From Acidobacteriota bacterium (GTDB lineage: Bacteria; Acidobacteriota; Blastocatellia; Pyrinomonadales; Pyrinomonadaceae): a stretch of DNA of 9,501 nt. The position numbers and the translations under genes are program-made. Numbering within the stretch: the first letter of the stretch is position 1; every line of letters starts with the position of its first letter. The notes below the pieces were generated by a model, which was not told the origin of the DNA, made no database searches, and was given only the letters and a program-made list of their open reading frames with translations. Below are positions 1 through 7,455 of the stretch, in pieces. The stretch covers positions 1 through 9,501 of the forward strand of contig QHXE01000519.1 of assembly GCA_003222835.1 (NCBI GenBank), written 5' to 3'.

Positions 1-1753
1 CAGGATCGTTGCGCACTTCGCAGGGTGTGTTGAAATACATAGTTGCCTGGTGTTCAGCCGTGTATGTAGGCCAATGCGGCAGGCCGTCGTGATTAGGATT
101 CCCGGTTCGGGCAAAGTTCACCCAGGCAGTACTGATCTGCTTCGATAGAACGAATGCCTCGGGAGTGCCCCCACTGTAATGGTCGCAAATTTCAGCATTG
201 TCGAACGTGAACGCGATTTCACAGGCGTGGAAGGAACCGGGGCGATTGTCCAGCACGGGCGTCCGCCAAGAATATATATAAGAGTATGCCGGTGCGCTAC
301 CCAATGCAGCCTTCCTGATAGCCTGCTCGAACGCAGCACGGCGAAAGGAAGCGGCGGCAATGATGGCATACAGGTCAAATGGAGTCGCTTTAGGGTAATC
401 GCGCCGGTAGGCGTCGATGATCGTCTGGCTGCCGTCGCCAAATTCTTCCTTAACCAATCGGTTAAGTTCTTCCACTTCCATTGCAGTGGCATCGGGGCGG
501 TCGAGCCCACTTACACCCTCGTGAAGATTTGTGCCGGTTAACAATGGAACGTCCGCAGATATTTGTGGAGCTCCTGGATCGAATGGATGACGAGGCAGTA
601 TGAGGCCGTCTACCGTAGGCCCCCAATCGTATTCGCCGTATACTCTGCGAAGGGAAGATTTGGGCCGAGGCATTTTCTTCATGGCTTCCGCCGCGGCGCC
701 CGAAAGTCGATCAACAGGGATTAGCTGCAGTTCGCTCACCTGCGATTTGGATAAACTCAGCTCTGCGACCACCAGCTCAGCCAATCGCCTTGAGTAATCA
801 GGGGAGAGCGATTTAAGAAAGGGTCCGCTCTGCACAATCGCACGGTGAAATAAACCTTTGGCCGCCGGCATCGCCATAAGGGCGACAACTTTTCCACCGC
901 CGCCCGACTGACCAAAAATGGTCACACTGCCCGGGTCGCCCCCGAAAGTTGCGATGTTATCGCGAACCCACTCTAGGACAGCTACGAGGTCAAGCATGCC
1001 AACGTTGGCGGAGCTGGCAAATTCTTCTCCTCCCAAATGTGCAAGGTTGAGATAGCCATACACGTTCAGCCGATGATTGTGAGTCACTACGACCGCACCA
1101 TGATTGCGGGCGAGACTCTCGCCGTCATAGGAAAGAAGATCATGGCCGCTGCCGCCGGAAAATCCTCCGCCGTGCATGTAGACCATGACCGGACGCTTAC
1201 TGGAGCCATTGATCTCCTGTGTCCAAAGATTGAGGCGCAGGCAGTCCTCGCCGGGGACCGAGGCGGCCGCGCCACGATGCAGCACGAACGCGTCTTCGTC
1301 CGAGTTGGCGAGGTTTTTCCCGTCAGTATTAAAGTGCGCAGAGTCCTGGTACGGGCACACGCGTCCATATTGCAGCGCGTTGCGAATTCCCTTCCAGGGT
1401 TCGGGCTTGACTGGCGGCATGAAGCGCTTCGTGCCAGCTGTGGAGGCACCATAGGGCACACCTTTGAAAATGTACACCCCGTTCCGCTTGAAGCCGCGGA
1501 TTTTCCCAGCGGTTGTTTCGGCGACCGTTGCCGTGTCAGAGGCAATGACCGTGCCGCGTCCGTAACTGCCTGCTGTGAGTTTTCTTTTCGGAGGGGCTTC
1601 CGGCGTGGGCTGTGCAATCGCAGTTGCGGGTAAGATGACCGAACCGGCTAACCCTGCCCCCAGGGTTGCCATGCTGCCGATGAAGGAACGCCGTCCCTTG
1701 GAAGTAGGCGCTGACTCGTGATTTAGCTTTTTCTGAACGTGAGGATCTTTCAT
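1..1753 (-). CDS. Type B carboxylesterase, Tat-exported, 3' end beyond window
   Basis: A serine ester hydrolase of the carboxylesterase type B / para-nitrobenzyl esterase family, probably periplasmic. The frame is open without a stop for 584 codons from ATG at 1753 to the left edge. A Shine-Dalgarno GGAGG lies 6 nt before the start. The N-terminus is a Tat signal: RRSFIG at residues 21-26, a hydrophobic stretch to about 42, and probable cleavage after AIA (45-47). The oxyanion-hole motif HGGG is at 194-197. The catalytic triad can be placed: Ser283 in GQSGGGG, Glu412 in GTNLHEG and His509 in FHACE. The last visible residues (CEVRNDP) match the usual extreme C-terminus, so only a few residues should be missing. 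The nucleophile elbow is GQSGGG rather than the commoner GESAGG. The acyl substrate is unknown. It lies downstream of the CRTAC1-TPR genes on the same strand, separated from them by an SDR remnant and a leader. Confidence 0.93.
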   Translation of the reverse strand, partial: MKDPHVQKKLNHESAPTSKGRRSFIGSMATLGAGLAGSVILPATAIAQPTPEAPPKRKLTAGSYGRGTVIASDTATVAETTAGKIRGFKRNGVYIFKGVPYGASTAGTKRFMPPVKPEPWKGIRNALQYGRVCPYQDSAHFNTDGKNLANSDEDAFVLHRGAAASVPGEDCLRLNLWTQEINGSSKRPVMVYMHGGGFSGGSGHDLLSYDGESLARNHGAVVVTHNHRLNVYGYLNLAHLGGEEFASSANVGMLDLVAVLEWVRDNIATFGGDPGSVTIFGQSGGGGKVVALMAMPAAKGLFHRAIVQSGPFLKSLSPDYSRRLAELVVAELSLSKSQVSELQLIPVDRLSGAAAEAMKKMPRPKSSLRRVYGEYDWGPTVDGLILPRHPFDPGAPQISADVPLLTGTNLHEGVSGLDRPDATAMEVEELNRLVKEEFGDGSQTIIDAYRRDYPKATPFDLYAIIAAASFRRAAFEQAIRKAALGSAPAYSYIYSWRTPVLDNRPGSFHACEIAFTFDNAEICDHYSGGTPEAFVLSKQISTAWVNFARTGNPNHDGLPHWPTYTAEHQATMYFNTPCEVRNDP

Positions 1754-1894
1754 CGAACGCCTCCAGAGGCTCATGCTTCGCCCGTCCTGTTTTCCGACCA
1801 CCGCAACCTAGATCGGATCGAGCCTCAGCTGGACGAGCCGGTAGAGCAACGCGTTTGTCGCACCGATAATGGACTGGATCCGCAAGTTTCGAAT

Positions 1895-1903
1895 TTTATA
1901 GCA
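1895..1903 (-). promoter_or_regulatory. Possible extended -10 promoter for the carboxylesterase
   Basis: On the minus strand the leader contains TG, one base, then TATAAA, which fits an extended -10 element (TGnTATAAT). It lies about 140 bp before the esterase start and just after the stop of the SDR remnant. No good -35 box is visible at the right distance, as is common for extended -10 promoters. It would give the esterase its own transcript, separate from the CRTAC1-TPR unit. The rest of 1754-1894 shows no gene; only the esterase Shine-Dalgarno is recognisable there. This is a motif match only. Confidence 0.25.
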
Positions 1904-1907
1904 TCAA

Positions 1908-2103
1908 TTAACCTCCGTTTACTTCGATGGTCTGGCCTACTACATAGCTGGCGGCATCGGAGGCCAGAAAAAGCGATCACTTTCGCGCATTCGATGGGCG
2001 TGCCCATGCGCCCGAGGGGAATCATGGCGACGAAATTGCGCAAAACTACGTACTTGAGGTCGGGGACACTCTTCTCTGGCTCGAACTCAAATTCCAGAAC
2101 GAG
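1908..2103 (-). pseudogene. 3' remnant of a short-chain dehydrogenase/reductase gene, frameshifted
   Basis: The minus strand encodes the C-terminal end of an SDR. RNFVAMIPLGRMGTPIECAK matches the classical SDR segment after the active site (PLGRxGxPxE). One extra T in a T5 run (A5 at 1968-1972 on the plus strand) then shifts the frame. Dropping that T restores FLASDAASYVVGQTIEVNGG followed by TAA at 1910-1908, the canonical SDR C-terminus. The Rossmann glycine motif and the Ser/Tyr/Lys active site would lie upstream, but that position is occupied by the TPR gene, so about three quarters of the gene is missing. The recognisable homology starts near 2043; the 20 or so codons before it are not recognised. 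The remnant is in the same frame as the TPR gene and begins directly after its stop. It should have no enzyme activity. Confidence 0.8.
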
Positions 2104-3729
2104 TTAATTCTTGTTCACTTCCGTCCCTTTGGCACTCGCACCGCGCAGATTCTCAAGCGTATCAATCGTCTTCTTCGTGGCAACATCACTCGGGTCTAAT
2201 TCCAGCGCTGCCCGAAGCTCCTTTTCTCCATCCTCGAGATTCCCGGTGCGGCAGTACATCAATCCTAGGTTCCTGTGAAGGTGAGCGGCCTCAGCGCACT
2301 CCCCACAAACAGCAATGGCTTCTTTCATTTGTGCCAAAGCTCGCGGCCAATTTTGGGCGTTGGCGGACTGAATCGCGGAATTTCCCAAGTTGGCCACCCG
2401 GTCAGTCGTCTGCTCATTCCTTTGCAGTTTGTCGTACCGGTCCTGAAATTGCTGTGCCTGGGGGTCGTGCAACTTATTCAAAATTCTGGCTAGACTGTAG
2501 AGAGCTTCGGATTCATTGGGATCGGCCTTGACAGCCATTTTCCAGTGCTCGATGGCCTCAGTTGTTTTTCCCATGCGCTCAAGGTTTTGCCCCAGAAGGT
2601 ATTGTGCGTCCGTGCTGTTGGGGTTAAGCACGACGACTTTTTGCAATAGTTCTGTCGCCCGCTCTAGATTATTATCTTGCCTCTCCGTAAGAGCTAGAAA
2701 ATAGAATGCGCTCGCGAAGTTCGGTTCCAGACGCGTGGCTCTTTCGAGTTCCTTGCGTGCTTCATCGTATTTGCCGGTTTCGAAATAGAACCGACCGAGG
2801 TTGTAGTGAGGTCGGCCGGAATTAGGATTGAGCTGTGCGGCTTTGGTGAACTCTTCAAATCCGGCTTTCCGATCGTACTGGTCCATGAGGGCAATGCCAA
2901 GGTTCAAGTGTGCGTCGGCGGAAGCCGGCTGCAGCGCTACTACTCTTCGAAAGTTTTCGACCGCCTCTTTTCCCCGCCCCATCTTAGTTTCCACCATCCC
3001 AAGCGAGGTGTAAGCCTCTACCATTTGAGGGTCGATTCCTATTGCCGACTGGAATTCTTGTTCCGCTGTGGTAAATTCGCCTTGCTTCGCCATTGTCAGG
3101 CCCAAATTCGCGTGAGCTTGTGCATTATTTGGATCGTTCTGGATGGCCTGCCGAAAAAGGGTTTCAGCTTCCGCATTCTTCCCTTGTTGAGTGTATAAGG
3201 TCGCCAGGCTCAGGTACCCAGGCGCAAATTTAGGATCAATTTGCAGGACAGCTTCGAATTCCCTTACGGCTCCGTCTAGCCTTCCTTCTTCCTGAAGCAG
3301 AGTAGCCAGGGCGAAATGGGAAGCGGCTGAATCGGGTTGCTGTCGAATCGCAGCTTGTAATTCACTGGCGGCGCGGCTCCGATCGCCCTTCGTTAGAAGC
3401 GCGAGGCCCAGGTTATAGTGGGATTGCCAATTCTGACCGTCCAGGCGCAGCGCAGCTTTGAACGCTGAGATGGCGCATTCTGTGTGACGGCCCCGAGCGT
3501 ACAAGTCTCCGAGCGCGTTGTATGCATCGGCCGTGGGGTGATCGTTAATCGTTTCGAGCAAACCTTTGATTTGCTCCGACGAATTCTCCTGAACCAGACA
3601 TGACCTCGGAAGCTGCTGTGTCTGCTTGGAAGTGGGGTCCCCGCTGCGGCCGATAGTCGCGTGATTCTGCGCGACAGCCGGGATTGCGCCCGCGAGAATT
3701 ATTAACCTGCTGAGCCCCACGAAACGCAC
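2104..3729 (-). CDS. Exported TPR-repeat protein paired with CRTAC1
   Basis: A 541-residue protein built almost wholly of tetratricopeptide repeats, a scaffold for protein-protein contacts; the partner is unknown. A Sec signal peptide covers residues 1-20, with likely cleavage after AVA. Ten repeats follow at an exact 34-residue period from about 67 to 406. The Gly/Leu-rich first helices start near 68, 102, 136, 170, 204, 238, 272, 306, 340 and 374, and an imperfect eleventh begins near 408. A further repeat lies near 481-515, with a CGEC pair just before it (475-478). The start is GTG at 3729, with GGAGG 10 nt upstream. A nearer ATG at 3736 is in another frame that stops after 11 codons, so GTG is preferred. 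The gene begins 21 bp after the CRTAC1 stop and is almost certainly co-transcribed with it. CRTAC1-TPR neighbours are a recurring pairing in Acidobacteriota, from general knowledge. Confidence 0.93.
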   Translation of the reverse strand: MRFVGLSRLIILAGAIPAVAQNHATIGRSGDPTSKQTQQLPRSCLVQENSSEQIKGLLETINDHPTADAYNALGDLYARGRHTECAISAFKAALRLDGQNWQSHYNLGLALLTKGDRSRAASELQAAIRQQPDSAASHFALATLLQEEGRLDGAVREFEAVLQIDPKFAPGYLSLATLYTQQGKNAEAETLFRQAIQNDPNNAQAHANLGLTMAKQGEFTTAEQEFQSAIGIDPQMVEAYTSLGMVETKMGRGKEAVENFRRVVALQPASADAHLNLGIALMDQYDRKAGFEEFTKAAQLNPNSGRPHYNLGRFYFETGKYDEARKELERATRLEPNFASAFYFLALTERQDNNLERATELLQKVVVLNPNSTDAQYLLGQNLERMGKTTEAIEHWKMAVKADPNESEALYSLARILNKLHDPQAQQFQDRYDKLQRNEQTTDRVANLGNSAIQSANAQNWPRALAQMKEAIAVCGECAEAAHLHRNLGLMYCRTGNLEDGEKELRAALELDPSDVATKKTIDTLENLRGASAKGTEVNKN

Positions 3730-3737
3730 GCTTCCAT

Positions 3738-3751
3738 ATCCTCCGTAGGAT
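3738..3751 (-). promoter_or_regulatory. Hairpin over the TPR gene Shine-Dalgarno, possible translational coupler
   Basis: In the minus-strand mRNA, ATCCT and AGGAT pair perfectly around the 4-nt loop ACGG. The 3' arm takes in most of the TPR gene's Shine-Dalgarno GGAGG, and the 5' arm touches the last base of the CRTAC1 stop TGA (3753-3751). A ribosome finishing CRTAC1 would melt this stem and expose the site, linking translation of the two proteins. A 5-bp stem is weak, so the role is inference. Confidence 0.4.
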
Positions 3752-5604
3752 CATCCTCCCGGGGTTTTGACTTGCATCTTGTTGACATTGCGGGTCTGTT
3801 TTGAATCCATCCCACTACCTTCGCGTACAACGTAGTACCGATTTGCCTCAAGATCCTTCAGCGTTTCAAGCAGTCCGTTGGGCCAACGTATCACGATTTT
3901 GTCTGCCTTTTCGGCCTTCCCAAGACCGAAGTGAACTCGCAAGTCGCTTTGCGAAATAAAACCGCCGCCACTCCGAATTTCTTTCTGGTACTTGTCGCCA
4001 TTTTGTTCCAGCGTCACCTGCGCTCCCAAAGCGGCTCGGTTTGATTTCACACCAATCAGTTGAATGCTGATGAAGTTGCCCACCGGCGCCGTGTTGTAAT
4101 AAAGCGAAGGAGTTTCGTTCATGTTATTCACGAGCGCCTCTTCGCGGCCGTTTTTAAAAAAGTCGCCGAGGGCCAAGCCACGAGCGGAGTGCATCTCATT
4201 GAGCGTGTTTCCGGCGTGCGCGGTAATGTTGGCAAACTTTCCGTCGTGCAAATTGTAGTAGAGCACTTTCGGCTGGCGATAGCTCGTTCCCAGATTCTTG
4301 CCGTCCACCTCCGGGTAGATATGGCCGTTGCAAATCAAAACACCGGGCCACCCGCTGTTATCGAAATCGTAGAACTGCACTCCCCATCCGAGCCAGGTCG
4401 TAATCCTTCCCAGGCCGACTGCACGTGTGACGTCGTCAAATGCATTGTTGCCGCGGTTGAGAAAGACTGTTGGCGTGTCGTCGCTAAAGTTGGTCTTCAC
4501 AATATCCTGATAGCCATCGTGCGTGTAGTCGCCCGCGGAAGCGCCCATACCCGCCTGCATGGAGCCCTCTTCGCTGTATGCAACACCGGCCGTTTTGCCG
4601 ATTTCGCTAAAAGTATCGTCGTGATTGTTGTGGTAGAGAAGATTTGGAGTCGTATCACAGGCAACGTACACATCGGGCCATCCATCGTTGTCGAAATCGG
4701 CAGACAGCGCAGTAAACCCATAGCAGCCAGAGGCTTTGGTGATTCCAGAGGCTTGCGAAACATCGGTGAATGTGCCGTCCCCGTTGTTGTGGTAAAGCGC
4801 GTTGACACTCATTTTAAGGCCGCGCGGTCCACACATAACGTATATTCCCTTCCATCTGCACCACTCGCCCTCGCCAGGCCTGGGCACCGTGTCATAACTG
4901 AAATCGACGTAGCGCGCCACGAAAAGGTCGACTTTGCCATCGCGGTCATAGTCGAGAAAACTGCATCCCGTGCTCCATTCACTTTTGCTAGTTTTCAGCC
5001 CGGCCGTTTCGCTCACCTCACTGAAAGTCCCATCGCCTTTATTGTGATATAGGATGTTCTGTCCCCAATAGGTAACAAATAAATCCAAATACCCATCGTT
5101 ATCGTAGTCGCCGACACAGCCACCCTGGGCCCATCCCGAATGCGCGAGTCCAGCTTTTTCTGTTACATCCGTAAAGGTGCCATCTTGATTGTTGTGATAA
5201 AGGTGCCCCGTGGGTTCCTGGCCTTTGGGGAATCCTTCTACTCGAGTGCCATTCGGCAGGAAAATATCGGGCCATCCGTCGTTATCGTAGTCGAAGATTA
5301 CCGCACCCATGCCAGTACCTTCGATCAGGAACACATTATGATTGTCGTTCCCGTTCACATTAACTGCCGTCAGGCCAGCTTGACGCGCGATATTCTCAAA
5401 GTGGACTGCGTTCGGCTTGACGGTTGCCTGGTTGTTTTTCGATGCATTCGGCACTTGCGCGAAAGCAAACGCCGTCGCCACCAAAACACCCGGAAGCAGG
5501 AACACCCCTGAACCCTTCCTACATCCCTCCGACCTTCCTCGGAATAGGGACCACGCGCTTGTCCTATTTGCCCGTCGATTCATCGATGCTCTTAGGAGGG
5601 GCAT
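3751..5604 (-). CDS. CRTAC1-family exported protein (FG-GAP/VCBS beta-propeller with ASPIC/UnbV domain)
   Basis: A 617-residue exported protein of the CRTAC1 family. The residues after a hydrophobic segment (about 33-48, cleavage after AFA at 49) form FG-GAP/VCBS repeats, which fold as an integrin-alpha-like beta-propeller. Calcium-type DxDxDG loops are seen at 105-110, 166-171, 218-223 and 303-308. Further copies are degenerate: DYTHDG at 359-364, DFDNSG at 413-418 and DFFKNG at 481-486. Between loops runs the typical YHNNxDGTF(T/S)(D/E)V strand. Residues about 522-596 are an ASPIC/UnbV domain (GGGFISQSD, VHFGLG, IRWPNG). The family's biochemical function is not established; extracellular carbohydrate or protein binding is plausible. 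The start is uncertain. ATG at 5604 has no clear Shine-Dalgarno, while ATG at 5583 (residue 8) has AAGAG 7 nt upstream; both keep the signal peptide. It is the first gene of a minus-strand unit with the TPR gene. Confidence 0.92.
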   Translation of the reverse strand: MPLLRASMNRRANRTSAWSLFRGRSEGCRKGSGVFLLPGVLVATAFAFAQVPNASKNNQATVKPNAVHFENIARQAGLTAVNVNGNDNHNVFLIEGTGMGAVIFDYDNDGWPDIFLPNGTRVEGFPKGQEPTGHLYHNNQDGTFTDVTEKAGLAHSGWAQGGCVGDYDNDGYLDLFVTYWGQNILYHNKGDGTFSEVSETAGLKTSKSEWSTGCSFLDYDRDGKVDLFVARYVDFSYDTVPRPGEGEWCRWKGIYVMCGPRGLKMSVNALYHNNGDGTFTDVSQASGITKASGCYGFTALSADFDNDGWPDVYVACDTTPNLLYHNNHDDTFSEIGKTAGVAYSEEGSMQAGMGASAGDYTHDGYQDIVKTNFSDDTPTVFLNRGNNAFDDVTRAVGLGRITTWLGWGVQFYDFDNSGWPGVLICNGHIYPEVDGKNLGTSYRQPKVLYYNLHDGKFANITAHAGNTLNEMHSARGLALGDFFKNGREEALVNNMNETPSLYYNTAPVGNFISIQLIGVKSNRAALGAQVTLEQNGDKYQKEIRSGGGFISQSDLRVHFGLGKAEKADKIVIRWPNGLLETLKDLEANRYYVVREGSGMDSKQTRNVNKMQVKTPGG

Positions 5605-5621
5605 TGCAAGCGATCAGTAAT

Positions 5622-5637
5622 GTAAATCCTCATTTAC
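5622..5637. repeat. Short inverted repeat in the CRTAC1 leader
   Basis: GTAAAT and ATTTAC are perfect 6-bp arms around CCTC. In the minus-strand transcript this would form a short AU-rich hairpin starting about 17 nt before the upstream candidate start of CRTAC1. It is too weak to be a terminator and has no T-run. It may be chance. Confidence 0.3.
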
Positions 5638-5686
5638 GTGCGCCCTATCCTCACCAGTCATATTTTCGCACATAAAACGATGCTTT

Positions 5687-5711
5687 TAATGGTGAATTTC
5701 TCTCACCATTA
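5687..5711. promoter_or_regulatory. Operator-like 9-bp inverted repeat in the divergent promoter
   Basis: TAATGGTGA and TCACCATTA are exact reverse complements separated by the 7 bp ATTTCTC. The 16-bp spacing between arm starts is roughly one and a half helical turns, which would suit a dimeric DNA-binding protein. A possible -10 (TAGAAT) for the plus-strand hydrolases starts 5 bp downstream, so a bound protein would cover the -35 region. A third copy of the core (TCACCA) lies at 5651-5656. No transcription factor is encoded in the window, so the regulator is unknown. Confidence 0.5.
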
Positions 5712-5841
5712 GCGATAGAATCCCAGGGAGTTGGGGCCGAAAAAAAAGGATTCCTGCTAAGAATTAACAGCGCAGGAGCACCGTCAGGGCCATCCGCTGC
5801 GGTTTTCGTTCCCTCGCCAGAATTCGGAAGGAGTAAGGATC

Positions 5842-7389
5842 ATGAACAGTTCAAGAAGACAGTTTCTTGAGACCGGGGCGAAGTTCTGCGCAGCGGCCAT
5901 CGTTTGGACTTCCAACGCCACGGCAGCGGACGTGTACGTCCCCTTCCAAGGCGAGAAAACCAATTGGCACGAAGGGTTCGACCGCTATGACTTCATGATG
6001 GACGATGCCACTGGGGCGATCACGGCTATGACGGCCCCGGCGAGCGAGGTGACGAGCTTCGGAATCGACGTGAGTTTAAAGGACGGCAAGCGCCGCTGCG
6101 TCGTAGTCGTCCCCAAAAAGGAGGCGCCCGGCAATCCGTGGTCATGGCAAGGCTGCTATTGGAACCACCAGCCTCAAACCGAAATCGAGCTACTGAGACG
6201 CGGTTTTCACATCGCCTATGTCGCGCCCGACCCCGGCCGACAGGGCAAGGCGTGGGACGTGTGGTACAAGTTCCTGACGGAAAACCACGGCCTGGCGAAG
6301 AAAGCGGCCTTCATCGGGATGAGCAAGGGCGGAGTCAATGAGTTCAACTGGGGTGTCGTCAACCCCGACAAGGTGGCCTGTATCTACGCGGACAATCCGG
6401 CGCTCTTTGATGAAGATTTCGCCAAGATCCCGGAGTTGGCCAAGCATGACATACCCCTGCTGCACGTCGTCGGCACTGAGGATTGGGTGCTACGGTACAC
6501 TATGAGACTGGAGAAGATTTATCATCAGTTGGGCGGCTCAATCACCGTGATCATGAAGGAAGGCGTTGCGCATCACCCGCACAGTCTCATCGACCCGAAG
6601 CCGATCGCGGACTGGATCGAGCAGCACATGCATCCGGTCGAGGCGAACCGGCCGGCGTTCGCGGATTCAACCTACACCAAGACGCACTACTACAGCCTCG
6701 AAAATTCCTACCTCTACCTGAAGGAGGAGGATACTTACGCGACCGTGCGCGGACCGGGATACGTTCCCTCCTATGATCGCTATAGTCGTAACGGTTCTTC
6801 AAGTCCACCGGCTAACTTCGAAGCGGATGACATGTCGATCGTGGTGCCGCAGAAGCCGGCGCCGGGCAAACTGTGGGTGTTCCATCCGAGCTTTCTCGAG
6901 CGCGACTCGGCGGTGGCCATGGCGCTACTGGCCAACGGTTACTACATCGTGCTGCCACCAATCTCGGGGCCGGGGGCCGTGCAAAAGCAGTGGGACGAGG
7001 TCTATCAGCGGATGGTCGACAACGGATTTGCCACGAAGGTGGTGATGGAGGGGACCGGGGCGAAGGCGGGCGAGTCGTACGCGTGGGCGATCGCGAACCC
7101 GGACAAGGTCTCGGTGATTTACGCCCGGAATCCGCTTATGCGCAGCCTCATGTCGAAGACGCCGCCGATCGACAACGTGGCGCCGCTGGCCAAAGCCGGG
7201 GTGCCTATTCTGCACGACTGCGGGAGTCTCGACCCGTGGCTGAAGGACCAGACACGGGTGGTGGAGAAGCGGTACAAGGAACTCGGCGGGAAGATCACGG
7301 TGCTGGTGGCCGAGGGTGAGGGTCACTTCCCATTGTCGCGCAAGGATCCGAAGCCGGTGGTGGATTTCATCCTGAGCCACCAGCGGTAG
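5842..7389 (+). CDS. Tat-exported tandem alpha/beta hydrolase, catalytic domain plus pseudo-hydrolase domain
   Basis: A 515-residue exported protein made of two alpha/beta hydrolase domains. ATG at 5842 follows AAGGAG by 8 nt. The Tat signal is SRRQFL at 4-9, with cleavage near ATAA (26-29). The first domain, about 46-264, has a full triad: Ser161 in GMSKGG, Asp214 in GTEDW and His244 in EGVAHH, closed by DPKPIADWI. The second, about 329-513, repeats the same landmarks: NPDKV at 174-178 and 419-423, VPILH...GSLDPW with Asp464, EGEGHFP with His495, and DPKPVVDFI. Its elbow reads GTGAKAG, so Gly406 stands where Ser161 is. The likely role is an esterase or prolyl-oligopeptidase-like hydrolase; first-domain residues resemble hydrolases found in polysaccharide-utilisation loci, but the substrate is unknown. 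The 3' half is visibly richer in G/C third positions than its neighbours. Probably co-transcribed with the hydrolase 66 bp downstream. Confidence 0.88.
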   Translation: MNSSRRQFLETGAKFCAAAIVWTSNATAADVYVPFQGEKTNWHEGFDRYDFMMDDATGAITAMTAPASEVTSFGIDVSLKDGKRRCVVVVPKKEAPGNPWSWQGCYWNHQPQTEIELLRRGFHIAYVAPDPGRQGKAWDVWYKFLTENHGLAKKAAFIGMSKGGVNEFNWGVVNPDKVACIYADNPALFDEDFAKIPELAKHDIPLLHVVGTEDWVLRYTMRLEKIYHQLGGSITVIMKEGVAHHPHSLIDPKPIADWIEQHMHPVEANRPAFADSTYTKTHYYSLENSYLYLKEEDTYATVRGPGYVPSYDRYSRNGSSSPPANFEADDMSIVVPQKPAPGKLWVFHPSFLERDSAVAMALLANGYYIVLPPISGPGAVQKQWDEVYQRMVDNGFATKVVMEGTGAKAGESYAWAIANPDKVSVIYARNPLMRSLMSKTPPIDNVAPLAKAGVPILHDCGSLDPWLKDQTRVVEKRYKELGGKITVLVAEGEGHFPLSRKDPKPVVDFILSHQR

Positions 7390-7455
7390 GTGCATTACCG
7401 GGGCGGAGATCAATATAGGCCCCCGCCGTAACGATGCCAACGCAGAGGATTCAAC

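Larger units (their letters stand above)
5605..5841. promoter_or_regulatory. Divergent intergenic control region
   Basis: These 237 bp separate the minus-strand CRTAC1-TPR unit from the plus-strand hydrolase pair, so they must carry the promoters of at least one and probably both. The stretch holds a perfect inverted repeat (5687-5711), a small hairpin in the CRTAC1 leader (5622-5637), a lone extra half-site TCACCA at 5651-5656, an A8 run at 5740-5747, and the hydrolase Shine-Dalgarno AAGGAG 8 nt before 5842. A possible plus-strand -10 is TAGAAT at 5716-5721, just after the inverted repeat, but no good -35 accompanies it. No convincing CRTAC1 promoter could be assigned. No small gene is seen. 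Confidence 0.6.

Noticed and set aside
1037..1633. Plus-strand open frame (198 codons) and smaller frames over 118-1617
   Set aside because: They lie over the minus-strand carboxylesterase, whose frame is continuous to the window edge with a signal peptide, oxyanion hole and full triad.
1..1753. The esterase as a broken gene
   Set aside because: Only short fragments are visible if both start and stop are required inside the window. Translating codon by codon from 1753 shows one uninterrupted frame that simply runs off the edge.
3545..3754. Minus-strand frame starting at an ATG overlapping the CRTAC1 stop
   Set aside because: The ATGA overlap looks like coupling, but the 69-residue product has no known motif and runs out of frame under the TPR gene's signal peptide.
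4060..5052. Long plus-strand open frame (330 codons) antisense to the CRTAC1 gene
   Set aside because: It mirrors the FG-GAP repeats, whose repeated Asp/Asn/Gly codons leave few stops on the other strand. Its translation matches no family and it lacks a convincing Shine-Dalgarno.
5740..5747. A8/T8 run as the tail of a terminator
   Set aside because: No stable stem precedes it on either strand; it is probably part of a leader.
7390..7455. Possible terminator hairpin between the two plus-strand hydrolases (GGGGCGG ... CCCCCGCC)
   Set aside because: The arms do not pair cleanly beyond GGCGG/CCGCC, the loop is long, and no T-run follows. The 66-bp gap is better read as intra-operon.
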